Source of the DNA: VFMC01 sp044238435
GTDB lineage: Bacteria; Actinomycetota; Acidimicrobiia; Acidimicrobiales; Ilumatobacteraceae
NCBI GenBank assembly: GCA_044238435.1
Contig: JBIIDH010000013.1
Span: 1 to 48,480, forward strand
Direction of reading: 5' to 3'
DNA length: 48,480 nucleotides
Made by a program: the position numbers and the translations under genes. Shown piece after piece: positions 16,010 through 24,535 of this stretch (the stretch's first letter is position 1; each line of letters opens with the position of its first letter). The notes below the pieces were generated by a model. The model was not told the origin of the DNA. It saw nothing but the letters and a program-made list of their open reading frames with translations, and searched no databases.

Positions 16010-17265
16010 GTGCGACGATGCGGAACGACGGGCTGGCCTCGGCACCGGAGGTAACACATCAGCCGGTGCCCGAGCAGCTGCCCGAAGCTCAGCTGGGCAT
16101 CACGGTCCGGCCGACCCCTGCCGACCCGGACGACCCGGCGCCCCAGGCGCGCCAGGTGGGCGGTTGGTCGCGGTACGACCTGATGGTCGTCGTTGGCGCC
16201 GGAGTGAGCAGCGTGGCGATGACGATGCTGCTGTTCGGGCGGCTCACCCCGCTGTCGGGCCGGCTCGGGTTCGTGGTGGTGGCGTTCGTGCTGTTCATCG
16301 GCACCTACGCCGCGCTCACCGCGCTCACCGAACGGATGCCTGCGGTGATCGACCGGGTGATGACGGTGCTGATGACCGCCGCAGCGGTGGTGGCCGGTGT
16401 GGCTCTGTTCTCGGTGATCGCCAAGACCCTCTACGAGGGTCGCTCGGCCCTCGCCAAGCCGAACTTCTATACCGAGGACATGAGCCTCGCCGGGCCGCTC
16501 GACCCGCTCGACGTGGGCGGCATCTCGCACGCCATCGTGGGCACGCTCATCATGATGACCATCTCGCTGATCATCACCGTGCCGCTGAGCATGGCGTGCG
16601 CCGTGTTCCTCAACGAGACCAGCGGTCGGGCCACCAGTCTGGTGCGCACGATCGTGACGGCGATGACCGCGCTGCCGTCGATCCTGGCCGGCCTGTTCGT
16701 GTTCGCCACCTGGATCCTCATCCTCGGCTTCCCCCGCTCGGGCCTCGCGGCGTCGATCGCCACCAGCATCATGATGCTGCCCATCATCATCCGGGCCGCC
16801 GACGTGGTGCTGCGCCTCGTGCCGGGCAACCTGCGCGAGGCGGCTGCGGCCCTCGGCGCGCCGCAGTGGCGCACCGTGTGGCACGTGGTGCTGCCCACCG
16901 CCCGGTCGGGCCTCACCACCGCCGTCATCCTCGGTGTCGCCCGCGGTATCGGCGAGACGGCGCCCGTGCTGCTGACTGCAGGGTTCACCTCGACGATGAA
17001 CCTCAACCCGCAGGCGAACCCGATGGTGTCGCTCCCGCTCGCTGCCTTCCAGTTCGTCCGCTCGCCGCAGCCGACGCTGGTGGCACGCGGGTTCGCCACT
17101 GCTGCGGTGCTGATGATCCTGGTGCTCATCTTGTTCACCGTCGCCCGCATTCTCGGTGGCCGGCCGGTGGGCCGTCTGTCGAAGCGGCAGACGCGTCGCG
17201 CCGCCCAGCGGTCGGCGAACGATCTCGCCCGCATCGAGGCCCGTCACGAAAGGTCGGTCGGATGA
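16006..17265 (+). CDS. pstA: Phosphate ABC transporter permease PstA
   Basis: A 419-aa permease. A roughly 50-residue Pro-rich N-terminal extension precedes two extra helices (about 60-110) and the normal transport domain. The domain has GTLIMMTISLIITVPLSMAC, TAMTALPSILAGLFVFA, the EAA-type loop LVPGNLREAAAALGAPQWRT and GVARGIGETAPVLLTAGF. PstA is usually about 290 aa, so the N-terminal part is long. ATGA overlaps join it to both pstC and pstS. The C-terminus is strongly basic (LSKRQTRRAAQRSANDLAR). Confidence 0.95.
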   Translation: MSATMRNDGLASAPEVTHQPVPEQLPEAQLGITVRPTPADPDDPAPQARQVGGWSRYDLMVVVGAGVSSVAMTMLLFGRLTPLSGRLGFVVVAFVLFIGTYAALTALTERMPAVIDRVMTVLMTAAAVVAGVALFSVIAKTLYEGRSALAKPNFYTEDMSLAGPLDPLDVGGISHAIVGTLIMMTISLIITVPLSMACAVFLNETSGRATSLVRTIVTAMTALPSILAGLFVFATWILILGFPRSGLAASIATSIMMLPIIIRAADVVLRLVPGNLREAAAALGAPQWRTVWHVVLPTARSGLTTAVILGVARGIGETAPVLLTAGFTSTMNLNPQANPMVSLPLAAFQFVRSPQPTLVARGFATAAVLMILVLILFTVARILGGRPVGRLSKRQTRRAAQRSANDLARIEARHERSVG

Positions 17266-19118
17266 AGCGCTCCACGAACCCCCTGCGCCGCATGGCGGTG
17301 ATGGCCATCGCCGTGCTCGCAGCCTCGAGTGCGGCACTGGTGGGGGGCACCCCGTCGCCCACGGCTGCCGAGGGCTATCAGCGCATCTCGGGCGAAGGCT
17401 CGTCATGGGCAGCCAACGCCATCGACGCGATGCGCGTGAACGTGCGTCAGTTCGGTATCACGGTCGACTACAACCCCAGCGGCTCCACCTCCGGACGAAA
17501 GAACTTCCTGAACGGCACCGTCGACTTCGCTGCGTCGGACATCCCGTTCCAGTTCGCCCCCGAGGACGGCTCGGCACCCGAGAACCCGGCACCCGGCAGT
17601 TACGCCTACATGCCCGTCACGGCGGGTGGTACAGCCTTCATGTACAACCTCGTCATCAACGGCAAGCGGGTGACCAACCTGCGCCTGTCGGGCGAGAACG
17701 TCGCCAAGATCTTCACCGGCGCCATCACCACGTGGAACGACCCGGCGCTCCAGGCCGACAACCCGGGCCTCACCCTGCCCGCCCGACCCGTGGTGCCGGT
17801 GGTGCGGTCGGATGGTTCCGGCTCGACGGCGCAACTGACCGCATGGATGATCGATCGGCACGGCGCCATCTGGAACGACTACTGCAAGCGTTCCGGCCGA
17901 GCACCGGCCTGTGGCTCGACGTCGTTCTATCCCACCATCGGCGGGATGATCGCCCAGTCGGGCGACATCGGCATCGCCGGGTACGTGAGCCAGGGCTTCG
18001 CCGAGGGCGCCATCGGCTACGTGAACTACTCGTACGCACTCGGTGCGCAGTTCCCGGTGGCGAAGGTCCTGAACGCTGCGGGCTACTACACCGAGCCCAC
18101 GCCGCAGAACGTTGCGGTGGCGCTGCTGCAGGCGCGCATCAACACCGACGAGAGCAACCCGGCGATGTACCTCACCCAGCAACTCGAGGGGGTGTACCGC
18201 GACACCGACCCGCGCAGCTATCAGCTCTCGTCGTACTCGTACCTCATCCTGCCCACCGTTGTGGCCGGGCAGTTCAACGAGGAGAAGGGACGCACGCTCA
18301 GTGCGTTCGCCTACTACGCGATGTGTCAGGCCCAGCAGCAGTCGGCATCGCTGGGCTACTCGCCGATGCCGATCAACCTCGTGCAGGCGAGCTTCGACCA
18401 GATCGCCAAGATCCCCGGCGCCGTCGTGCAGGACATCAACATCGCGAACTGCAAGAACCCCACGTTCGCTGCTGACGGATCGAACCTCCTCGCCGACACG
18501 GCACCCCAGCCCCAGGCCTGCGACAAGCAGGGCGCATCACAGTGCCCGAACGGCACCGGTGGTCTGGCGAACGTGCCCACCGCTGTGTCGACCCCGGCGA
18601 CGGGTGGGACGACTCCGGCGACGGGTGGGACGACCCCGGCGACGAGTGGCACGACCCCGGCGGGTGATACGACACCTGCTGCCGGTGGTACCGCCCCCGG
18701 AGGCACGACGCCGGTGGGTGGGACGACTCCTGCGGGTGGGACGACCCCGACCGGTGGCACGGTGACCGGGGGAGCGATCGATCCGTCGACCGGTCTGCCC
18801 GTCGAGGGCGCCGTGGGCGTGGTCGAGGGAGGCACCTCCGTCGAGACGGCGATCGACCCGGCAGGAGCCGGACAGGCACCTGCAGGTTGCGACCCCGACA
18901 CCGGTGTGTGCAGTGGTGGCAGTGGTGGCGTAGGTGGCGTACCGGCGAACCAGGCTGCTGCCCTGGCGGTGGGCGGCGTGGTGCCGACCGTTCTCAGCCA
19001 GTCGGCAGGAGGTGGCGCGTCGCTCGCGCTCGTGTTCGTGGTTGGACTGCTGATGGTCGCCCTGGTGCTGGCGCCTGCGCTGGCGTGGCGAAAGTTCGCG
19101 CCCTCGAGGGCTGCATGA
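17262..19118 (+). CDS. pstS: Phosphate-binding protein PstS with C-terminal membrane anchor
   Basis: A 618-aa protein. A signal peptide (about 1-35) is followed by a standard PstS periplasmic-binding fold. Phosphate-site motifs include SGEGSSWAANAID, the loop NPSGSTSGRKNF, VDFAASDIPF and VVRSDGSGSTAQL. From about residue 440 a Thr/Gly/Pro linker with repeated PATGGTT-type units replaces the usual end. It leads to a single membrane helix (about 587-610) and the basic tail WRKFAPSRAA. Usual PstS proteins are 320-400 aa and lipid-anchored; this one is held by a C-terminal helix on a long stalk. It overlaps pstA and the next gene by ATGA. Confidence 0.93.
   Translation: MKRSTNPLRRMAVMAIAVLAASSAALVGGTPSPTAAEGYQRISGEGSSWAANAIDAMRVNVRQFGITVDYNPSGSTSGRKNFLNGTVDFAASDIPFQFAPEDGSAPENPAPGSYAYMPVTAGGTAFMYNLVINGKRVTNLRLSGENVAKIFTGAITTWNDPALQADNPGLTLPARPVVPVVRSDGSGSTAQLTAWMIDRHGAIWNDYCKRSGRAPACGSTSFYPTIGGMIAQSGDIGIAGYVSQGFAEGAIGYVNYSYALGAQFPVAKVLNAAGYYTEPTPQNVAVALLQARINTDESNPAMYLTQQLEGVYRDTDPRSYQLSSYSYLILPTVVAGQFNEEKGRTLSAFAYYAMCQAQQQSASLGYSPMPINLVQASFDQIAKIPGAVVQDINIANCKNPTFAADGSNLLADTAPQPQACDKQGASQCPNGTGGLANVPTAVSTPATGGTTPATGGTTPATSGTTPAGDTTPAAGGTAPGGTTPVGGTTPAGGTTPTGGTVTGGAIDPSTGLPVEGAVGVVEGGTSVETAIDPAGAGQAPAGCDPDTGVCSGGSGGVGGVPANQAAALAVGGVVPTVLSQSAGGGASLALVFVVGLLMVALVLAPALAWRKFAPSRAA
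18594..18765 (+). repeat. Imperfect tandem repeat in the pstS linker
   Basis: Repeats of about 21 bp, built on GGTGGGACGACTCCGGCGAC and degenerate variants, encode the Thr-Pro-Ala-Thr-Gly-Gly linker. Slippage-prone and expected to vary in copy number between strains. Confidence 0.7.
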
Positions 19119-21889
19119 TGCTGCACCGCCGTCGTCACGCCTGGGTGGTCGCGCCACTTGCGGCTCTCGTGGCCGTGGCACTCGCGTCGACGCCGGTGGA
19201 GAGTTCCACCGATGTCGTCCCGGGGAGCCAGGGCACCGACACGGCCCTGCCAGCCACGGCATCGCTGGTGACCGTGCGCGGCCGCGGCGCGTTTGCCGAC
19301 CTCGCCGTCACCGTGAACCAGACGGCGAACCTCACCAACCAGGCGGTATCGATCACCTGGACCGGGGCCACCCCGACCCGTCAGGGTCCTGGCCGCTTCG
19401 GTGCCCACTTCCTGCAGGTCATGCAGTGTTGGGGCGACGACGACGGGGCGGTGGCAGCGAATCCAGGTCCTCCGCCCGAGCAGTGCGTGCAGGGCGCCTC
19501 GGCAGGTACCTACGGGGGTCTGCCCGATGCGCCGCTGCCCGGTGGCTTCGCATCGAGCCGCATCATCTCCCGTTCCGGTTGGGGCAACTTCGACAGCGCG
19601 GTGGGAGTGCTCGATCCGCGTACCACCAACGTGTGGCGGCCCTTCCGGGCGGTGGGCGGTACGGCGGTGAACGTGCAGACAGACCCCACGTTCAACCCGT
19701 CGGTTCGGGGCGGCAACTTCTGGCTGAACCCGTACTTCAACATCATCACGACCAACGAGATAGCGGCTGCCGCGACGGGTCCCGACGGACGCGGCGCCGA
19801 GTTGTTCGAGGTGCAGACCGGTCTGCAGTCGTCGGGCCTCGGCTGTGGTCAGAAGGTGCAACCCACCGGTGGGGGAGCCACCAAGGTGCCCCAGTGCTGG
19901 ATCGTCATCGTGCCCCGCGGCGAACCGTCGGCCGAGAACGTCGGTACTCCGTTCGCCGAAGCGGCCGACCAGAACGGCGTGGTCACCTCACCGCTGTCAC
20001 CCGCCGTGTGGCAGAACCGCATCGCCATTCCGATCGGGTTCACCCCGGTCGACTCACCGTGCCGGTTCGGTGCCGACGAGCGACGCGTGGCCGGTTCCGA
20101 ACTGGTGCTCGCCGCGTTCTCGCGCTGGCAGCCCGCACTCTGCGCGGGCACGTCGCTTCCTCCGTATTCGTATGCTCCGGTCAGCGATGCGGCAGCGCGT
20201 CAGCAGTTGGCCCAGTCGGTGGCCGGTGGTCCGGGCATGGTGGTGGTGTCACGTCCGCTGTCGTCGACGGCGCAGGACCCGGGCAGTCCGGTCGTGTACG
20301 CGCCGCTCAGCGTGTCGGGCGTGGTGATCGGGTTCAACATCGAGCGGAATCCACGATTCGACGCACCTGCAGCGGCACAGTCGCTGTCGGGCGTGCGTGT
20401 GGCACAGATGAACCTCACCCCGCGGCTCGTCGCGAAGTTGCTCACCCAGTCGTACACGAGCCAGCTCACCATCGCCGGTTCGAACCCCGGATACACGTGG
20501 TCGACCGCAAACCCGAACCACCTCGGCCTCGATCCCGACTTCCTCCGCTTCAACCCCGAGTTCACCCAGCTGCAGTTCCAGGACAGCCGCACCTTTGGCG
20601 GCCTACAACTCCCCTCGGGCACCTCCGACGCTGCCCAACAGGTGTGGGAGTGGGTGCTGGCCGACCCCGAGGCAAGCGCCTGGTTGGCGGGCACCCCGGA
20701 CGAATGGGGCATGAAGGTGAACCCCGCGTACAGCACGTCGGCGGCGACGAACCCCACCGGTGTGGCGTTCGGCCAACCGGTGCCGGCCTCGTTCCCGAAG
20801 GCTGACTCGTACTGCTATCAGGCGCCCGCCCGTGGGCAGTCGCCGCCTATCTCGCCGCCGCCGTTGTGTGGAACCGACTGGATGCCGTACAGCCGCGGCT
20901 TCGCCGACAGCGCCCGCATCACGCGCATCGCCTACGACGCGGCGCGCATTGCCGACAACCCGTTCGCGTCGTCGGCCAGCGAGGTGTGGAAGCGAGATGT
21001 GCCGCAGTACCTCGGCCGTCGAGGCATCCTCTCGATCACCGACACCCCGTCGGCGGCGCAGTTCGGCGTGCAGATGGCCCGACTCAGCCGAGCGGGCGAC
21101 AGCGGGACGACCCGCACGTTCGTCGCTCCCGATGCCGCAGGCCTGGCCGCCGGCGCAGCAGCGATGTCGTCCGGGAGCGACCCTGCAGTGCTCGAGCCGG
21201 TGCCCACGGCCGCGGCGGGTGCGTATCCGCTGACGACGCTGACGTATGCAGCCGTCAAGCCGCTGTCGCTCGACGAGGCGGCCCGGTCGCAGTACGCCTC
21301 GTTGCTCGACTACGTGGCCGGTCCCGGTCAGGTGTCGGGCCCCGACCTCGGGCAGCTGCCGAACGGCTACCTGCCGCTGCCCGAATCGTTGCGCGCGGTC
21401 ACCGTGGCTGCTGCCGCATCGGTGCGCACCTTGGCCCCGCCCCCCTCGTCGACCACCACAACGCCTGGCACCACCGTGCCTGACACCGCCGCGCCCAGCA
21501 CGGCGGCACCGGTGGCGACCACCCCACAGTTCGGCACGACATACCGGCCCGTCACCACCGCGCGACCGTCGACCGCCACCACCACGGCCACGACCCTGCC
21601 GGCGGCCGAGTCGAGCACCACCGTCGAGGCGGCGGAGTCGGGCCCCACCAGCACCGAGCCGGCACCCGCCACCACGGTGGCTGATGCGGCTCAGGCCGGC
21701 CCGGTGCCCGTGGTGCAACGCCCGGTCACGCCCACCGTGGAGCCCTCGAAGGCCCGGTACGCCATGGCCGGCATGGGAGCGCTGTCGATCCTGTCGGCAT
21801 GGGGTGCGCTCGAGATCACCAAGCGAGCCCGCCGATCCTCCGACCTCGGATCGGGCCTCGAGTCGTTCGGGGGCACAGGTGGCTCGTGA
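19115..21889 (+). CDS. Large membrane-anchored PstS-like surface protein
   Basis: A 924-aa exported protein. A signal peptide (1-28) is followed by a beta-rich N-terminal module (ITWTGATPTRQGPGRFGAHF). The binding-protein-like part has GMVVVSRPLSSTA, VVIGFNIERNPRF and MNLTPRLVAKLLTQSYTSQ. Its end resembles PstS (AYPLTTLTYAAVKPLS, then LPNGYLPLPESLRA). A Thr/Pro/Ala stalk (about 770-880) leads to one membrane helix near 882-900 and a short cytoplasmic tail. The ligand is unknown; phosphate or phosphorylated polymers are plausible from position. It starts in the pstS stop (ATGATG) and overlaps the next gene by 11 bp. Confidence 0.75.
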   Translation: MMLHRRRHAWVVAPLAALVAVALASTPVESSTDVVPGSQGTDTALPATASLVTVRGRGAFADLAVTVNQTANLTNQAVSITWTGATPTRQGPGRFGAHFLQVMQCWGDDDGAVAANPGPPPEQCVQGASAGTYGGLPDAPLPGGFASSRIISRSGWGNFDSAVGVLDPRTTNVWRPFRAVGGTAVNVQTDPTFNPSVRGGNFWLNPYFNIITTNEIAAAATGPDGRGAELFEVQTGLQSSGLGCGQKVQPTGGGATKVPQCWIVIVPRGEPSAENVGTPFAEAADQNGVVTSPLSPAVWQNRIAIPIGFTPVDSPCRFGADERRVAGSELVLAAFSRWQPALCAGTSLPPYSYAPVSDAAARQQLAQSVAGGPGMVVVSRPLSSTAQDPGSPVVYAPLSVSGVVIGFNIERNPRFDAPAAAQSLSGVRVAQMNLTPRLVAKLLTQSYTSQLTIAGSNPGYTWSTANPNHLGLDPDFLRFNPEFTQLQFQDSRTFGGLQLPSGTSDAAQQVWEWVLADPEASAWLAGTPDEWGMKVNPAYSTSAATNPTGVAFGQPVPASFPKADSYCYQAPARGQSPPISPPPLCGTDWMPYSRGFADSARITRIAYDAARIADNPFASSASEVWKRDVPQYLGRRGILSITDTPSAAQFGVQMARLSRAGDSGTTRTFVAPDAAGLAAGAAAMSSGSDPAVLEPVPTAAAGAYPLTTLTYAAVKPLSLDEAARSQYASLLDYVAGPGQVSGPDLGQLPNGYLPLPESLRAVTVAAAASVRTLAPPPSSTTTTPGTTVPDTAAPSTAAPVATTPQFGTTYRPVTTARPSTATTTATTLPAAESSTTVEAAESGPTSTEPAPATTVADAAQAGPVPVVQRPVTPTVEPSKARYAMAGMGALSILSAWGALEITKRARRSSDLGSGLESFGGTGGS

Positions 21890-22595
21890 CCGGGTCGTCG
21901 CCACCATCGGCGCCCTGGTGGTGGTCGCCGTGCTCGGCGCCGTGCCGCCGGCGGTTCAGGCCGGCGACGACGGCGACGTCGGCGACGTGCTGGTGGTCGA
22001 CCGGTCCGGCCAACCGCTGCGCAACGGCGGGAGCACCACCGAGTTCAGCCTGCAGCTGCCCCTCGACGCCACCTGCCCCGGCGACAGCATGATCGATCAG
22101 TGGCGGGTGCAGAGTTTCATCATCCCGGCGGCGGTCGACCCCGCCGACATCCGCTACGGCGTCATCGGCCCCGAGGGCGATGCGCAGTATGCGCTGTTCG
22201 CCGTCGACACCCGACCCCTGGCCCAGCAACTCACCCTGCCGAACCAGGTGGCAGGCAAGCCCGCCGGTATCGGCGGTGTGCCGCTGCTGAGCTTTGCGGT
22301 CATGTCGCCGGGCATGTTGCCCCCCGGCGCGTACCGCATCGGGATCGCGTGCACCCTGTTCGGCGAGACCGCCCGGTACTGGGACGCCGACATCGTGCTC
22401 GAGACCGACCCGAACGATCGGCCCGCGCAGTTCGTCTGGCGACTGCCTGATGCACCCCGCTACACGCCCCCGGCCGATCGTCAGATCTGGCGTCTGGTCG
22501 CGTTCGGCGCCGCAGCCCTGGTGCTGATCGCCCTCGTCTGGATCCAGTTCATCCGTCCCCGTCTCTCTCGTCACACCCCCAAGGAGTCATCATGA
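21879..22595 (+). CDS. Membrane-anchored surface protein with two-cysteine domain
   Basis: A 238-aa exported protein: signal peptide (about 1-28), an extracytoplasmic domain and a C-terminal helix (about 204-224) with a basic tail. The domain carries ATCPGDSMIDQWRVQSFIIP and, about 90 residues later, YRIGIACTLFGETARYW. The same CPGD...VPA.VD...IAC/YAC..(G)(Q/E)T.RYW pattern recurs in the genes at 22592 and 27294, so this is a divergent paralogue. The two Cys probably form a disulfide. GTG 21879 overlaps the previous gene by 11 bp and follows a G-rich site. Function unknown. Confidence 0.7.
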   Translation: MARDRVVATIGALVVVAVLGAVPPAVQAGDDGDVGDVLVVDRSGQPLRNGGSTTEFSLQLPLDATCPGDSMIDQWRVQSFIIPAAVDPADIRYGVIGPEGDAQYALFAVDTRPLAQQLTLPNQVAGKPAGIGGVPLLSFAVMSPGMLPPGAYRIGIACTLFGETARYWDADIVLETDPNDRPAQFVWRLPDAPRYTPPADRQIWRLVAFGAAALVLIALVWIQFIRPRLSRHTPKESS

Positions 22596-23539
22596 ACGCT
22601 CTCACCCCCGCTGCACGTCGCGTGTGGCGCGACGTCGCCCGCGCCGGTGCGGTGCTGTCGGCGGTGATGCTCGGCGTCGGTCTGGTCGGTTCGCTCACGG
22701 CCTCGGCACTACCGCCCGGCTCGGCGGCGACGGGCGGGCAGACCCTGTCGGTCACCTCGGGCAACGCCACCACGGCCTGGAAGCTGCAGCTCACCAGCCC
22801 CAACAACGTCTGCCCGGGCGACGGTCTCGCCGGCTACAAGTGGAGCACGTACATGGTGCCGGCGGCGGTCGATGCGGGCACGCTCACCTACAACTCGCTC
22901 GGTCCGATCGCTCCCTCGGGAGTGACCTTCACCCAGCCGCTGTTCTCGTCGACGGGTTCGCCCATCGTGGCCAAGAGCCCCGGACTGGGCGACGGCCTCA
23001 TCACGGGTACACCCGCCAACTACAGCTTCTCGGCCATCGCCACCCTGCCGGTGCCGAACGGCAACTACAAGATCGGTTACGCCTGCACCAAGGACGGTCA
23101 GACCGAGCGCTACTGGGAGACCTCGATCACCGTCTCGAACGCGACGGCGAGTGGCTTCGACTTCGGTGCGGCTGCGGCTCCGACGACCACGACGACGGCA
23201 GCGCCCACCACCACCGCCGGAACCACCACCACGGTGTCCGGCGCGACCACCACCACGACATCGGCTGGGGCGACGACCACCACTGTGAAGGCCACCACCA
23301 CGACCACGGCTGCGACCACGACCACGACCGCGGCCGGCGCCGGCACGTCGACCACGACGACGTTGGCGGGCTCGCTGTCGCCCACCACCACGATCAAGGC
23401 GGTGACCCTGCCGGGTACGTTCCCGGTGACCGGTTCGTCGTCGTGGCCGCTCGCCGTGTGGGCACTGCTGCTGCTCGCGTTCGGTCGCATCGCGATCCTG
23501 CTCGCCCGCCCGCTGCGGGTGCTGCCCCCGAAGCGCTGA
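22592..23539 (+). CDS. Surface protein with two-cysteine domain, Thr-rich stalk and LPXTG-like sorting signal
   Basis: A 315-aa exported protein. A signal peptide (about 1-40, ending near TASA) precedes the shared domain at 45-185, with NVCPGDGLAGYKWSTYMVPA, GPIAPSGVTFTQPLFSS and YKIGYACTKDGQTERYW. Residues 190-265 are almost only Thr, Ala and Gly. The C-terminus has FPVTG (277-281), a hydrophobic helix and the basic tail RPLRVLPPKR, the layout of a sortase sorting signal with F in place of L. A strong AAGGAG Shine-Dalgarno sits 5 nt before ATG 22592, suggesting high expression. The next gene is a sortase-like protein. Confidence 0.75.
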   Translation: MNALTPAARRVWRDVARAGAVLSAVMLGVGLVGSLTASALPPGSAATGGQTLSVTSGNATTAWKLQLTSPNNVCPGDGLAGYKWSTYMVPAAVDAGTLTYNSLGPIAPSGVTFTQPLFSSTGSPIVAKSPGLGDGLITGTPANYSFSAIATLPVPNGNYKIGYACTKDGQTERYWETSITVSNATASGFDFGAAAAPTTTTTAAPTTTAGTTTTVSGATTTTTSAGATTTTVKATTTTTAATTTTTAAGAGTSTTTTLAGSLSPTTTIKAVTLPGTFPVTGSSSWPLAVWALLLLAFGRIAILLARPLRVLPPKR

Positions 23540-24501
23540 TGACGGCCGCAGTGTCTCGTCGGAGCAGCCTGCCCGGCAGGTCGTGGCGCGAACGTCGCGC
23601 GCTCCGCAAGGGAAGCAGACCCACTCGTCGCCCTACGGCCGACGCGCCGCCGCTCGGGCCGCGGTTGTACCTGCTGCGCGCCGTGCTCGTCGTTGTGTTC
23701 ATCGTCTCGCTGTCGATGGTGCTGCACGCCGTACTCGTCAGTTCGCTCCAGCACTCTGCCTCGCAGGGCCGAGCCTTCGACCGCTTCCGCGAACAGTTGG
23801 CCCTCGGCACTGCACCCATCGGTCCTACCGATGCCGAGGGTCGCGAGTTGGCCGTGGGCACTCCCGTCGCGCATCTGCAGATCCCGTCGATCAGCCTGAA
23901 CCAGGTGGTGGTGGAAGGAACCTCGTCGGGTGCGCTGTTCGACGGGGTCGGACACCGCCGCGACACGCCGTTGCCAGGGCAGGTCGGCACCACCGTGCTG
24001 CTCGGCAAGCGCGCCCTGTACGGCGGGCCGTTCGGCGACCTCGCCGACCTGCAGGTCGGTGACCTCGTGCGCGTCACCACGGGACAGGGCACCTTCGACT
24101 ACACGGTCATCGGTCTGCGCGCCGACGGCGATCCGTTGCCGTCACCCGCTGCTGCCGGTGCAGCGCGGATGCTGCTCGTCACCACCGACGGTTCCGCGTA
24201 CATGCCGTCGGGTGTGCTGCGCGTCGATGCCGAGTTGGCGACTGGGGCCGTCGGGGGTCCGGCCCGACTCGTCGGCACCGCCGGGCTGCCGGCGTCGGAA
24301 CGGGCGATGGCCGGCGACTCGTCGACCCTCTGGGCGCTCGCCCTGTGGCTGCAGGCCCTCATCGCTGTTGCAGTCGGAGCGGTGTGGGCCTGGCATCGCT
24401 GTGGCAGGGCGCAGGCCTGGATGGTGTTCCTGCCCGTCCTGCTGCTCGTCGGTCTCGCGGTGAGTGACGAAGTGATGCGCCTGCTGCCGAACCTGTGGTG
24501 A
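23539..24501 (+). CDS. Sortase-like membrane protein lacking catalytic residues (pseudo-sortase)
   Basis: A 320-aa protein with an N-terminal helix (about 46-66), a sortase fold and two C-terminal helices (about 258-280 and 290-310). The fold follows class E sortases: VAHLQIPSISLNQVVVEG, GVGHRRDTPLPGQVGTTVLL, then GGPFGDLADLQVGDLVRV. The catalytic His expected in G-H-R is Lys157 (LLGKRALYG). The Cys expected after L-V-T is Thr216 (LLVTTDG). No Arg stands at the usual place before the last strand. The only Cys is in the C-terminal membrane region. Transpeptidation is therefore unlikely; binding or scaffolding is inferred. It starts at TGATG, overlapping the sorting-signal protein before it. 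Confidence 0.78.
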   Translation: MTAAVSRRSSLPGRSWRERRALRKGSRPTRRPTADAPPLGPRLYLLRAVLVVVFIVSLSMVLHAVLVSSLQHSASQGRAFDRFREQLALGTAPIGPTDAEGRELAVGTPVAHLQIPSISLNQVVVEGTSSGALFDGVGHRRDTPLPGQVGTTVLLGKRALYGGPFGDLADLQVGDLVRVTTGQGTFDYTVIGLRADGDPLPSPAAAGAARMLLVTTDGSAYMPSGVLRVDAELATGAVGGPARLVGTAGLPASERAMAGDSSTLWALALWLQALIAVAVGAVWAWHRCGRAQAWMVFLPVLLLVGLAVSDEVMRLLPNLW

Positions 24502-24535
24502 AACCGTCCGTGTACCGAACCAGGAGTTGCCCGAC

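Noticed and set aside
18594..18765. Repeats in pstS as a possible CRISPR array
   Set aside because: Units are about 21 bp, in frame, without spacers, and encode a Thr/Gly/Pro linker.
22592..23539. Thr-rich region as sign of a frameshift or pseudogene
   Set aside because: The frame continues into a proper hydrophobic helix and basic tail and has a strong Shine-Dalgarno; it is a normal stalk.
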